DNA of 59,854 nucleotides from Ligaoa zhengdingensis. GTDB taxonomy: Bacteria; Bacillota; Clostridia; Oscillospirales; Ruminococcaceae. Under the pieces are notes generated by a model. It was not told the DNA's origin and made no database searches. It worked only from the letters and a program-made list of their open reading frames with translations. Shown in pieces: positions 38,122-48,160 of the stretch. Position 1 is the stretch's first letter. The number at the start of each line of letters is the position of its first letter. The position numbers and the translations under genes are program-made. The stretch is from NCBI RefSeq assembly GCF_014384885.1, contig NZ_JACRST010000016.1:1-59854 (forward strand), given 5' to 3'.

Positions 38122-40031
38122 ACAAGGTCCTCGGCATTCTGGCCCATGTGGATGCGGGCAAGACCACGCTCTCCGAACAGCTGCTCTACCGCACCCAAAG
38201 CATCCGCACCCTCGGCCGGGTAGATCACCGGGACGCGTTTCTCGACCACAACCGCTTGGAGCGGGAGCGCGGTATCACCATCTTCTCAGACCAGGCCCAT
38301 TTTTCTTACGGTGGAAACTGTTATTTCCTGGTGGACACCCCGGGACATGTCGATTTTTCGGCCGAAATGGAGCGGGTGTTGGGGGTACTGGATTTCGCCA
38401 TTGTGGTGGTGAGCTGTGTCGAAGGGGTACAGGGGCACACCGAAACAATTTGGCAACTGCTGGAGCGCTATCGGGTGCCCGCGCTGTTCTTCCTCAATAA
38501 GACCGACCGCGAGGGGGCCGACCCCGAGCGGGTGCAGCGGGAATTGCAGGCCAAGTTCTCCCCCGCTGTCTGCGACTTCACCGCCAGCTTCACCGAACCG
38601 CTCGTCGAGCGGCTGGCCGAGCTGGACGACAATCTGCTCGAGCGCTACCTTGGGGCCGGATTCGACGAGGCCGCCTGGCTGGAAGCGGCGCGGGAGCTGG
38701 TTCATGAGCGGCGGTTGTTTCCCTGCTTTTGTGGGGCGGCCCTCTCTGGCGATGGGATCGATGCGTTCTTGCAGTGGCTGGACAAGCTCACCCACACCGG
38801 TTATAACGCCGACGCCCCGTTTGCCGCGCGCGTGTACCAGGTCCGTCACGACGCCCGCGGGGACCGGCTTGCCCTGCTCAAGGTCACGTCCGGCACGCTC
38901 CGGGTGAAGGACGCGGTCGGCGCGGAAAAGGTCAACGAAATCCGAAGGTACAACGGCACCAAATACGTCCCCGCGCAGCAGTCCTGCGCGGGCGAGCTCT
39001 GCGCTGTCACAGGGCTCGCGTCGGTACGGCCGGGCGACGCGCTGGGCGCGGAGCCGCCCTGGTCCTCCCCCTGCCCCACGCCGCCCTTGATGGCGCGGGT
39101 GGAGTTCGACCGCGCCCTGCCCGCGCGCACAGTGCTGGGGCAGTTCCGCCTGCTGGAAGAGGAGGACCCCGCCTTGGCGGTGGAATGGCAAGAGGAATTG
39201 CAGGAAATCCGGGTGCGCATCATGGGAGAAATCCAGCTGGAGGTGCTGCGCGAACTGGTGTGTGACCGCTTTGGGACCGAAGTCTCGTTCGGATCTCCAG
39301 AAATTCTCTACCAGGAGACGATCGCGGCGCCGGTGATCGGATACGGCCACTACGAGCCGCTGCGCCACTACGCCGAGGTGCACCTGCGCCTGGAACCGGG
39401 TGCGCGCGGCCGCGGGATCACCTTCCGCTCGGAGTGCCCGACCGACCTGCTCGCGCTCAACTGGCAGCGGCTGATCGAGACGCACGTGTTTGAACGGGTG
39501 CACCGCGGGGTGCTCACCGGGTCGCCGCTCACCGACGTCGCGGTGGTGCTGCTCACCGGCCGCGCACATGACAAGCACACCGAGGGCGGCGACTTCCGGC
39601 AGGCGGTCTACCGGGCAATCCGGCAGGGGCTGGAACAGGAGAAAAGTCTGCTGCTGGAGCCCTATTACGCCTTTGTCATCTCGGTGGACACCACGCTGGT
39701 GGGGCGCGTCCTCGCCGACCTCCAGCGGATGTCCGGCCGCTTCGAGCCGCCCGAGCTGGAATGCGGCCGGGCGGTGATCCGCGGGCGCGCGCCGGTGGCC
39801 ACGATGATGAGCTATGGCCGCGACCTGGCCGCCTTCAGCCGCGGACGCGGATCGATCAGCCTGCGGGTGGACGGGTACGAGCCCTGCCACAATCCGGACG
39901 ACGTCATCGCACGCCGCGCCTACGACCGGACTCGCGACCTCGCCAACCCCTCGGATTCGGTATTCTGCTCGCACGGCGCGGGATTTCCGGTGCCGTGGTA
40001 CGAAGTGGAGCGCTACCTCCACTGCAAATAA
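38118..40031 (+). CDS. TetM/EF-G-like translation GTPase
   Basis: 637 residues, close to ribosomal protection proteins in length. G1 AHVDAGKTT, G2 RERGITI, G3 DTPGHVDF, G4 NKTD. Then come the EF-G-like domain II (RLALLKVTSGTLRVKD), domain III (IQLEVLRELVCDRFGTEV) and IV/V parts (VLTGSPLTDVAVVLLTGRAHDKHTEGGDF, FEPPELECGRAVIRGRAPVA). Such proteins eject tetracycline from ribosomes, but chromosomal homologues in clostridia may serve general translation. Resistance cannot be claimed from sequence alone. Confidence 0.8.
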   Translation: MNKVLGILAHVDAGKTTLSEQLLYRTQSIRTLGRVDHRDAFLDHNRLERERGITIFSDQAHFSYGGNCYFLVDTPGHVDFSAEMERVLGVLDFAIVVVSCVEGVQGHTETIWQLLERYRVPALFFLNKTDREGADPERVQRELQAKFSPAVCDFTASFTEPLVERLAELDDNLLERYLGAGFDEAAWLEAARELVHERRLFPCFCGAALSGDGIDAFLQWLDKLTHTGYNADAPFAARVYQVRHDARGDRLALLKVTSGTLRVKDAVGAEKVNEIRRYNGTKYVPAQQSCAGELCAVTGLASVRPGDALGAEPPWSSPCPTPPLMARVEFDRALPARTVLGQFRLLEEEDPALAVEWQEELQEIRVRIMGEIQLEVLRELVCDRFGTEVSFGSPEILYQETIAAPVIGYGHYEPLRHYAEVHLRLEPGARGRGITFRSECPTDLLALNWQRLIETHVFERVHRGVLTGSPLTDVAVVLLTGRAHDKHTEGGDFRQAVYRAIRQGLEQEKSLLLEPYYAFVISVDTTLVGRVLADLQRMSGRFEPPELECGRAVIRGRAPVATMMSYGRDLAAFSRGRGSISLRVDGYEPCHNPDDVIARRAYDRTRDLANPSDSVFCSHGAGFPVPWYEVERYLHCK

Positions 40032-40042
40032 AACAGTGATGA

Positions 40043-40084
40043 AAAAACCGCTTGCTTCCGAACCGGAAAACAAGCGGTTTTTCT
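40043..40084. terminator. Bidirectional terminator after the GTPase
   Basis: AAAAACCGCTTG and CAAGCGGTTTTT (12 bp), with inner TTCCG/CGGAA. Serves the GTPase and possibly the convergent gene ending at 40236. The rest up to 40235 holds no gene I can support. Confidence 0.8.
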
Positions 40085-40235
40085 CATGTCCTGTTTAAAA
40101 AGAGAAATCGACGGATTTTTCGCAAACAGCGAGCAACCGCAAGGCAAAAAACGCGGGAACACTTGCCGTATTCCGAGGCGTTTTCACGCAGTGCGCCCCC
40201 GCTTGTAGAAAAAGGCCGGAATTTGCAAGCAGCGC

Positions 40236-40448
40236 CTAGTCCCTAATCAGGGTTTCGCAGCCGATTTCGCGCAGCGCGTCATAGACGTCGTCCCGCTCCA
40301 GGTCGTGCCCGTAGACGTTTACCTGGCCGGTGCGGATGCAGGTTTCCACCAGGTCCACGCCGGTCATACACTCCAGCCGGCCGCGCACCCGGTCGGCCGC
40401 CGCTTCGGTGCGCATCCCGATCACCTGTGCTTCCACTTTGCTCTCCAT
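40236..40448 (-). CDS. HMA-like domain protein lacking the CxxC site
   Basis: 70 residues from MESKVEAQVIG (GGGGAGA upstream). Ferredoxin-like pattern of copper chaperones: EAQVIGMRTEAAADRVRGRL, VDLVETCIRTGQVNVYG, DDVYDALREIGCETL. The metal loop GMTC..C is replaced by GMRTEAA, so no CxxC is present; other Cys are elsewhere. Binding of copper by the usual mode is unlikely. Similar in this respect to the protein at 25689. Confidence 0.65.
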   Translation of the reverse strand: MESKVEAQVIGMRTEAAADRVRGRLECMTGVDLVETCIRTGQVNVYGHDLERDDVYDALREIGCETLIRD

Positions 40449-40597
40449 TGTAGGTTCTCCCCCATCCTGTTTGAGATGGCGGTCCGCTCTGCAAAAAAGA
40501 AAAGACCGCGCACCGCAAATCCCGCCGCGGGCAGGTCTGCGGTACACAGTCTAGTATAAACCCCTGTCAAAACGCTATGCGTACACGGGCGGTGTCG

Positions 40598-41485
40598 TTA
40601 TTTTCCTTCCGTGCGGTCCTTGCCTAAAAAGAAAATTGCGATGGTGCCCGGCCCGGAATGCGCCCCAATGGTAGGCCCAACGTAGTTGAACAGAAAATTC
40701 TTGATTTTATATTTTTTCTTAATCTCTTCCGCGCAAAATTTCGCCTCGTCCAGCGCATCGCCGTGCGAAATGAACACGATCTCGTTGTCCATCCCCTCCA
40801 TCTTGGGCCCCATGCGGTTGATGAGCTCCAGCATCGACTGTTTTCGCCCGCGCACCTTGCCCATCGGGACCAAGTGCCCTTCCGCATCCACGTACATCAC
40901 CGGCTTGATGCCCAGCATGGTGCCGAATACCGCGGTCGCCTTGGAGACGCGGCCGCCCCGGTAGAGGTGATTGAGATCCTCCACCGTGAAGTAATGGAGG
41001 AAGTTCTGCCGGTGGGATTCGATCCATGCGGCGGTTTCCTCCAGCGATTTGCCCGCTTTTTTGAGCTGTACCGCGTAATAAACCATCAGGCCCTGGCCCA
41101 AGGAGGCCGACAAGGAATCGATGACCACCACTTTCGCTTCGGGGTAGCGCTCGCGCACCTCAGCCGCGCCCATCTCAGCGCTGTTGTAGCTGCCCGACAG
41201 GCCGGACGAAAAAGCGATGTGCAGCACGTCAAAGCCCTGCGTCACCAGCGCCTCGAACGATTTTTCCGCCTGCTCCGGGTTGATCTGCATGGTGGTTGGC
41301 ATGCCGCCCGCGCGCATCCGCTCGTAAAAATCGTGCGGATCGATGGTGCGGTCGTCGCTAAAGCGGGTCACTCCGTCCATCGTATAGCCCAGCCCCATCA
41401 GATTGATATTGTTTTCATCTATGAAAGAAAACGGCAGGTCCGAATTGGTATCGGTGCTGATGATAAATTCCCGGTTATTCTCCAT
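40598..41485 (-). CDS. DegV-family fatty-acid-binding protein
   Basis: 295 residues. FIISTDTNSDLPFSF start, PTTMQINPEQAEKSFEALV, HIAFSSGLSGSYNSA (lipid head-group Ser pattern), VVVIDSLSASLGQGLMV, EDLNHLYRGGRVSKATAVFGTMLGIKPV, and HSGPGTIAIFFLG. All are DegV/FakB markers; such proteins hand fatty acids to FakA kinase. FakA is not in the window. Confidence 0.92.
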   Translation of the reverse strand: MENNREFIISTDTNSDLPFSFIDENNINLMGLGYTMDGVTRFSDDRTIDPHDFYERMRAGGMPTTMQINPEQAEKSFEALVTQGFDVLHIAFSSGLSGSYNSAEMGAAEVRERYPEAKVVVIDSLSASLGQGLMVYYAVQLKKAGKSLEETAAWIESHRQNFLHYFTVEDLNHLYRGGRVSKATAVFGTMLGIKPVMYVDAEGHLVPMGKVRGRKQSMLELINRMGPKMEGMDNEIVFISHGDALDEAKFCAEEIKKKYKIKNFLFNYVGPTIGAHSGPGTIAIFFLGKDRTEGK

Positions 41486-41573
41486 GAAGAAACCCCCTTA
41501 GCCTCTTTTCGTATTTGCAGGACACCCGCCCGCTGGCCACTGTTCTTTATTATACTGGAAACCTCCGTATTTT

Positions 41574-43175
41574 TCAATCCATATTTGCGATGCCATCCGC
41601 GATCTCCTTAAATACCGGCGCGGCGTAGGTGCTGCCCGAGTCCGCGCCCTGCGCAAGCACCACGATGGTGTAGCGCGGCTGCTGGGCTGGATAGAATCCG
41701 ACAAACCATGCTTCCACAATCTCGTTGGTGCGCTCCTCGTCGTAATACTGCCCGGTCTGGGCGGAGGCGGTCTTGCCGCCGGCGCCGCCCACCTCGGGCT
41801 TGGCGCGCTGTCCGCTGCCCTCTTCCACGACGGTGATCATCAGCTCGCGCACCCGCCGGGCGGTCTCCTCCCTGATGATGCGATTGGAGGCATAGCGTGG
41901 CGCAGGCTGTTCCACAACCGTCCCGCTGGCGTCCGAAACGCCCTCCACCAGCCGGGGGGAGACCAGGTATCCGCCGTTGGCGAACACGCTGACCATGCGC
42001 GCGAGCTGCACCGGGGTGGCCATCAGCACGCCCTGGCCGAAGCCGAAGTTGGCCACATCGGCCGGGTTGAGCAGCTCGTCCGGCTCAGGCAGGTTGCCCG
42101 CCGCGCTTTCGATGCCCTCGGCGAGCTGGTTGGACCGTCCAAAACCGAACTGCATCGCGGTTTCGCGCAGGGTTTCTCCCCCCACCCGCTCGGCGAGATG
42201 AATGAAATAAGGGTTGCAGGAGACCTGGAGCGCGCGCGGCAGATCCACCCAGCCGTGGCCATCGTGGTTGTTGCATCGGAAAATCTGGCCCTCCACGTCG
42301 ATCTGTCCGGTGCACTCGAACGCGCCCGGCTCGATGCCGTTCTCCAACGCGGCCGCGGTGACCACCAGCTTGAAGCTAGAACCCACGTTGAAGGGGGAAA
42401 ACGCCTTGTTGACAAACGGTGTGTCCGCCTTTTCAAAGCTCGCCGCCACGTTGTCCGGATCAAAGGCAGGCAGGCTGACAGCCGCCTTGATCGCGCCGGT
42501 GTTGCAGTCCATCACCACCACGGCGCCCTTGTTGTTCACATGCTTTTTGGCGGCCTTTTCCGCGATCTCCTGGATGCGCTCGTCCAGCGTGAGCACCAGG
42601 CCGGGCTTCGGCTCGGCCGTGGTATCGATCACCTCCGGCGCCTCCCCCGAGAGCGGCCGCCCGGTGGCGTCCACCGCGTAGCGCACCTCGATCACTCCGC
42701 CGTTTTCCTCCAGAAAATCGTTGTACGCCTGCTCGATACCGTAGACTCCGACGCCGTCCTGCAGATGGCCGATCACATGCACCGCAGTAGGGACCGCCGC
42801 ATACCGCCGCGGCACCTCAAATACCCGCACCGCACTGTTCGCCTGGGTATCAGCGGCCGCCCTCAGCACCACCGGCTTCTGCTCCTCCAGCTTCTGCAAA
42901 AACGCCTCCCTGTCGGGCATCAGGCGCTGCATGATGGAAACCGCCTCGGGGCTCGGCAGGACCGCGGCGCGGTACTCCATGCGCGTATTGACCAGCGGCA
43001 CAAGGTTGCAGTCGTAGATCATCCCCCGCGTATGCGCCACCTCCAGCGTATAGGTACTCTGGCTGCGCGCCACCTGGGCGAGGCTTTCCCCCTGACTGAG
43101 TGAAAACACCCGGTAATACACCCCGCTGAACAACAGGATCAGCGCACAGAAGACTGCGATCACCCGTTTTTCCAT
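41574..43175 (-). CDS. Class B penicillin-binding protein (SpoVD/PBP2-like transpeptidase)
   Basis: 533 residues from MEKRVIAVFCALILLFSGVY (GGAGG upstream), a single N-terminal anchor. PBP dimer-like segment (ARSQSTYTLEVAHTRGMIYD, YAVDATGRPLSG), then the transpeptidase: S266-SF-K269, S319-C-N321 and K468-T-A470 in GGKTASAQTG. The third motif is KTA rather than KTG; similar KTA sites are known in some clostridial PBPs (recalled). Cross-links peptidoglycan; division versus sporulation cannot be told. Confidence 0.9.
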   Translation of the reverse strand: MEKRVIAVFCALILLFSGVYYRVFSLSQGESLAQVARSQSTYTLEVAHTRGMIYDCNLVPLVNTRMEYRAAVLPSPEAVSIMQRLMPDREAFLQKLEEQKPVVLRAAADTQANSAVRVFEVPRRYAAVPTAVHVIGHLQDGVGVYGIEQAYNDFLEENGGVIEVRYAVDATGRPLSGEAPEVIDTTAEPKPGLVLTLDERIQEIAEKAAKKHVNNKGAVVVMDCNTGAIKAAVSLPAFDPDNVAASFEKADTPFVNKAFSPFNVGSSFKLVVTAAALENGIEPGAFECTGQIDVEGQIFRCNNHDGHGWVDLPRALQVSCNPYFIHLAERVGGETLRETAMQFGFGRSNQLAEGIESAAGNLPEPDELLNPADVANFGFGQGVLMATPVQLARMVSVFANGGYLVSPRLVEGVSDASGTVVEQPAPRYASNRIIREETARRVRELMITVVEEGSGQRAKPEVGGAGGKTASAQTGQYYDEERTNEIVEAWFVGFYPAQQPRYTIVVLAQGADSGSTYAAPVFKEIADGIANMD

Positions 43176-43231
43176 GCTGACACCTCCGCAGTTTTTTATG
43201 CTTAGCATGGGCAGCGCATCAAAAAATATGC

Positions 43232-43270
43232 AAAAAAACGGCGGGATCCGCATGATTTTCGGATTCCGCC
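43232..43270 (-). terminator. Terminator of the purine operon
   Basis: Minus-strand arms GGCGGAATCCG and CGGATCCCGCC with a 9-nt loop, then GTTTTTTTG, just downstream of purD. Confidence 0.85.
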
Positions 43271-43287
43271 GCATATTTCTTGCTGGA

Positions 43288-44568
<1,281 letters not shown>

Positions 44569-44614
44569 AGGGGGATTCCCTCCATTCCAAAATTGGTGCG
44601 GCATCCGCCGCCGA

Positions 44615-45790
44615 TCAGTGGTGGAACAGGCGGATGCCGGTGAACGCCATCGCGATGCCGTACTTGTTGCAGGTCTCGATCACGTTGTCGTCGCGGATGG
44701 AACCGCCGGGCTGTGCGATATACTGCACGCCGCTGCGGTGGGCGCGCTCGATGTTGTCCCCGAACGGGAAGAACGCGTCCGAACCGAGGGCCACGCCGGT
44801 GAGGGTATCCAGCCAGGCGCGCTTCTCCTCGCGGGTGAGCGGCTCGGGCTGTTCGGTGAAGAACTGCTGCCACATCCCGTCGGCCAGCACGTCCATGTAA
44901 TCGTCCGAGATGTACACGTCGATGGTGTTGTCGCGGTCGGGGCGGCGGATATCCGCTTTGAACGGCAGGTTCAGCACCTTCTCGTGCTGGCGCAGATACC
45001 AGATATCCGCCTTGTTGCCCGCCAGGCGGGTGCAGTGGATGCGGCTCTGCTGGCCCGCGCCCACGCCGATGGTCTTGCCGTCCTTGGCGTAGCAGACCGA
45101 GTTGGACTGGGTGTATTTGAGGGTGATGAGGGCCAGCACCAGGTCGCGCTTGGCGCTCTCGGGGATTTCCTTGTTGTCGGTCACGATGTTCTGGAGCATG
45201 TCGCTGTCGATCTTCAGATCGTTGCGGCCCTGCTCAAAGGTGACGCCGAACACGTCCTTGTGCTCGATCGGCGCGGGGACGTAGCTTTCGTCGATCTTGA
45301 CCACGTTGTAACCGCCCTTGCGCTTGGTCTTTAAAATCTCCAGCGCCTTATCGGTGTAGCCGGGCGCAATCACGCCGTCGGACACCTCGCGGGCGAGCAT
45401 CCGGGCGGTCTGCTCGTCGCACTCGTCGGACAGGGCGACCCAGTCGCCGTAGCTGGACATGCGATCCGCGCCGCGGGCGCGCGCATAGGCGCAGGCCAGC
45501 GGGGAGAGCTCGAGGTCATCTACAAAGTAGATTTTCTTCTCCACCTCAGAAAGCGGAGTGCCCACCGCTGCACCTGCGGGGCTGACATGCTTAAAGGAGG
45601 CGGCGCAGGGCAGGCCGGTGGCCGCCTTCAGCTCGCGCACCAGCTGCCAACTGTTGAACGCATCCAAAAAGTTGATAAAACCGGGCTTGCCGTTGAGTAC
45701 CTCAATCGGCAGCTCCCCCTCCTGCATGAAGATGCGGGAGGGCTTCTGGTTGGGGTTACAGCCGTATTTCAGCTCCAGTTCCTTTGCCAT
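44615..45790 (-). CDS. Stand-alone AICAR transformylase (PurH C-terminal-type)
   Basis: 391 residues: MAKELELKYGCNPNQKPSRIF start, CAASFKHVSPAGAAVGTPLS (the catalytic Lys-His pair KH), RMSSYGDWVALSDECD, TLKYTQSNSVCYAKDGKTIGVGAGQQSR, GSDAFFPFGDNIERAHRSGV and IAQPGGSIRDD. All belong to the transformylase half of PurH. The N-terminal cyclohydrolase half is absent; that step is supplied by the PurO-type gene just upstream. Transfers formyl from 10-formyl-THF to AICAR. Confidence 0.92.
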   Translation of the reverse strand: MAKELELKYGCNPNQKPSRIFMQEGELPIEVLNGKPGFINFLDAFNSWQLVRELKAATGLPCAASFKHVSPAGAAVGTPLSEVEKKIYFVDDLELSPLACAYARARGADRMSSYGDWVALSDECDEQTARMLAREVSDGVIAPGYTDKALEILKTKRKGGYNVVKIDESYVPAPIEHKDVFGVTFEQGRNDLKIDSDMLQNIVTDNKEIPESAKRDLVLALITLKYTQSNSVCYAKDGKTIGVGAGQQSRIHCTRLAGNKADIWYLRQHEKVLNLPFKADIRRPDRDNTIDVYISDDYMDVLADGMWQQFFTEQPEPLTREEKRAWLDTLTGVALGSDAFFPFGDNIERAHRSGVQYIAQPGGSIRDDNVIETCNKYGIAMAFTGIRLFHH

Positions 45791-45805
45791 TGATCCAAAC
45801 GCCTC

Positions 45806-46519
45806 CTACTGATTTTTATTGACGATGCGGGTCTGCACCTCGCCGGTTTTCACGTTGATGTACCGGGTGAACAGGCTCACCTTGTTATCGGGGTTGAGGT
45901 TGTTCCACACCAGGTCGGTGAACTCGTCGATATCTCCAACGAGCTCCACCTGCTCGGGCTCCCCTTCAAACGATGGGATCGGGTTGCCGTCGCAGCGGTA
46001 GGTGTGGATAAAGTGGCCCTGGCCGGCCAGCGGGTTGCGGTATTCGTAGAAGTAGCGGCGGGTGCTCGACGGGTCGCCGTCCGCGCTCTTGAGGATCGAG
46101 AGCTTGTAGTCGAAGCCCTCCACCCCGCCCGAGATGCGCGGGGTGTAGTTGGGCGCATCCGGCTCGAAGGTGCGGGTGCGCAGCGCATCCTCAAAAGTGT
46201 TGCCCGCCGCAAACGCATCGTAGATGGTGTCGGTCTGGTCGCCGTTGGTGACGATCGTCACGCTGGTGTCCTCATTGCGGAACACCCGAACCGGCGCATA
46301 GATGATGAGGGACGGATCGGTGAGCTTGGAGGGGTCGAACGCCTGGGTCCGGATGCCGTCCCCCTGCTCGACAAACACGCGGTTGCGGCTGTTTTCGCTG
46401 CGGCCCATGATGAAATAGGCGATCACCGCGTGCTCGCCGTCGTCGCTGCGGCCGATCACGATGCCGCGGCCGGGGTAGCTGTTCTCGCTGAGAAGCATTG
46501 CAAGCTGTTCTGTTTTCAT
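45806..46519 (-). CDS. purO: IMP cyclohydrolase, PurO family
   Basis: 237 residues. ENSYPGRGIVIGRSDDGEHAVIAYFIMGRSENSRNRVF is the PurO-type (archaeal-like) signature, followed by SLIIYAPVRVF, TNGDQTDTIYDAF, DAPNYTPRISG and KADGDP-like SADGDPSS. It closes the ring of FAICAR to IMP. In most bacteria this is done by the PurH N-terminal domain, missing here. It lies 15 bp before the AICAR transformylase. Confidence 0.9.
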   Translation of the reverse strand: MKTEQLAMLLSENSYPGRGIVIGRSDDGEHAVIAYFIMGRSENSRNRVFVEQGDGIRTQAFDPSKLTDPSLIIYAPVRVFRNEDTSVTIVTNGDQTDTIYDAFAAGNTFEDALRTRTFEPDAPNYTPRISGGVEGFDYKLSILKSADGDPSSTRRYFYEYRNPLAGQGHFIHTYRCDGNPIPSFEGEPEQVELVGDIDEFTDLVWNNLNPDNKVSLFTRYINVKTGEVQTRIVNKNQ

Positions 46520-46535
46520 CGGTTTTCCTCCCTAG

Positions 46536-47129
46536 TCAAAGTTCGCCCGCGCAGAACAGGGCCACCGCCTTGGGCAGCAGCACCCACTCCGCCTCGGTCA
46601 TCACGCGCTTTTGCAGCGCTTCCGGGGTGTCGCCCGGCAGGATGTCCACCGCCTTTTGCAGGATGATCTCCCCGCCGTCGGTGATCTCGTTGACAAAGTG
46701 GACGGTCGCTCCGGTCACCTTGACCCCGCGCGCGAGCGCCGCCTCGTGTACGCGCAACCCGTAAAAACCGTCCCCGCAGAAGGAGGGGATCAGCGAGGGG
46801 TGCACGTTGATGATCCGCCGTTCATACTCAGCGAGGACCTCGGGCCCCAAAATGGAGAGGAAGCCCGCGAGCACCACCAGATCGATGCCGTGGGAACGCA
46901 GCGTCTCGCACAGGACGTGGTCGAACGCCGCTGGGTCGTCAAAATCTTTGCGGCGCACCACGGCGCGCTCGATGCCCGCCTTCGCCGCGCGCTCCAGCGC
47001 GTAGGCGTCCGGCCGCGAGGCCACCACCAGCGCGATCTCTCCGCCCGGGATTTCGCCCCGGCCCTGCGCGTCGATCAGCGCCTGAAGGTTGGTGCCGCCG
47101 CCCGACACCAAAACTGCGATCTTCAGCAT
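46536..47129 (-). CDS. purN: GAR transformylase (10-formyl-THF dependent)
   Basis: 197 residues from MLKIAVLVSGGGTNLQALID; start overlaps the purM stop. Formyltransferase markers: LAGFLSILGPEVLAEYERRIINVHPSLIPSF (catalytic Asn and His), GVKVTGATVHFVNEITDGGEII (catalytic Asp in DGG). Transfers formyl to GAR. Confidence 0.94.
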   Translation of the reverse strand: MLKIAVLVSGGGTNLQALIDAQGRGEIPGGEIALVVASRPDAYALERAAKAGIERAVVRRKDFDDPAAFDHVLCETLRSHGIDLVVLAGFLSILGPEVLAEYERRIINVHPSLIPSFCGDGFYGLRVHEAALARGVKVTGATVHFVNEITDGGEIILQKAVDILPGDTPEALQKRVMTEAEWVLLPKAVALFCAGEL

Positions 47130-48160
47130 ATCGTAACACCCTTTTCGCCGTCCTGAATTTCGCCCAGCAGATAGGCGGTTTCGCCGCACGCATTGAGCAC
47201 CTCCAGGGCCTTATCCGCCTGCGCGGCGGGCACGGTGACGCACATGCCCACACCCATGTTGAAGGTGTTGAACATGTCGCGCTCGTCGATACCGCCCACC
47301 TTGGCGATCAGGTCGAAGATTGGCAGCACGCGGACCGCCGCGCGCTCGACCACCGCGCGCTTGCCCTCGGGCAGGGCGCGGGGGATGTTCTCGTAGAAGC
47401 CGCCGCCGGTGATGTGAGAAACCGATTTGATGGTCACCGCTTTTGCGAGCTCCAGAATGGGTTTCACATAGATTTTGGTGGGAGTCAGCAGGGTCTCGCC
47501 CAGGCCGCGCCCCAGCTCGGCGCTGTAGGCGGACAGGTCGCAGTGTTCGATGTCGAACACCTTGCGCACCAGCGAGAAGCCGTTGGAGTGCACCCCGGAC
47601 GAGGCCAGCGCGATGATCGCGTCGCCCGCCTGGATGGCGGAGCTGTCGAAGATTTTGTCTTTATCCACAACGCCGACCGAAAAACCGGCCAGGTCGTATT
47701 CATCCGCCGGGTAGAAGCCGGGCATCTCGGCGGTCTCGCCGCCCACCAGCGCGCAACCGGCCTGCACGCAGCCCTCGGCCACGCCGGAGACGATCGCAGC
47801 GATCTTCTCCGGCACGTTTTTGCCACAGGCGATGTAGTCGAGGAATTGCAGCGGCTTCGCGCCGCAGCAGACGATGTCGTTGACGCACATGGCCACGCAG
47901 TCGATGCCGACCGTGTTGTGCTTGTCCAGCAGGAAGGCGAGCTTGAGCTTGGTGCCCACCCCGTCGGTGCCGGAGACCAGCACCGGCTTACGGATATCGG
48001 TGAGATCCAGCTCGAACAGGCCGCCAAACCCGCCGATGCCGTCGAGCACGCCGGGGGTCACGGTGCGTTTCACGTGCTGTTTCATCAGCTCCACGGCCTT
48101 GTAGCCGGCGGTCACATCCACGCCCGCTTCCTTGTAGGAGTTGCTGTAGCTGTTATTCAT
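47123..48160 (-). CDS. purM: AIR synthase
   Basis: 345 residues. SYKEAGVDVTAGYKAVELMK start, GIGGFGGLFEL, VSGTDGVGTKLKLAF, DCVAMCVNDIVCCGAKPLQFLDY, GCALVGGETAEMPGFY, and ITGGGFYENIPRALPEG. Closes FGAM to AIR with ATP. Overlaps purF by 4 bp and purN by 7 bp. Confidence 0.95.
   Translation of the reverse strand: MNNSYSNSYKEAGVDVTAGYKAVELMKQHVKRTVTPGVLDGIGGFGGLFELDLTDIRKPVLVSGTDGVGTKLKLAFLLDKHNTVGIDCVAMCVNDIVCCGAKPLQFLDYIACGKNVPEKIAAIVSGVAEGCVQAGCALVGGETAEMPGFYPADEYDLAGFSVGVVDKDKIFDSSAIQAGDAIIALASSGVHSNGFSLVRKVFDIEHCDLSAYSAELGRGLGETLLTPTKIYVKPILELAKAVTIKSVSHITGGGFYENIPRALPEGKRAVVERAAVRVLPIFDLIAKVGGIDERDMFNTFNMGVGMCVTVPAAQADKALEVLNACGETAYLLGEIQDGEKGVTIC

Noticed and set aside
38118..40031. Tetracycline resistance gene call
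   Set aside because: The protein is TetM-like in length and G motifs, but chromosomal context and lack of a close match I can verify do not justify naming it a resistance gene.
38286..40073. 595-residue minus-strand open frame opposite the GTPase
   Set aside because: Low-complexity Arg/His/Pro-rich translation, antisense to a gene with all G motifs.
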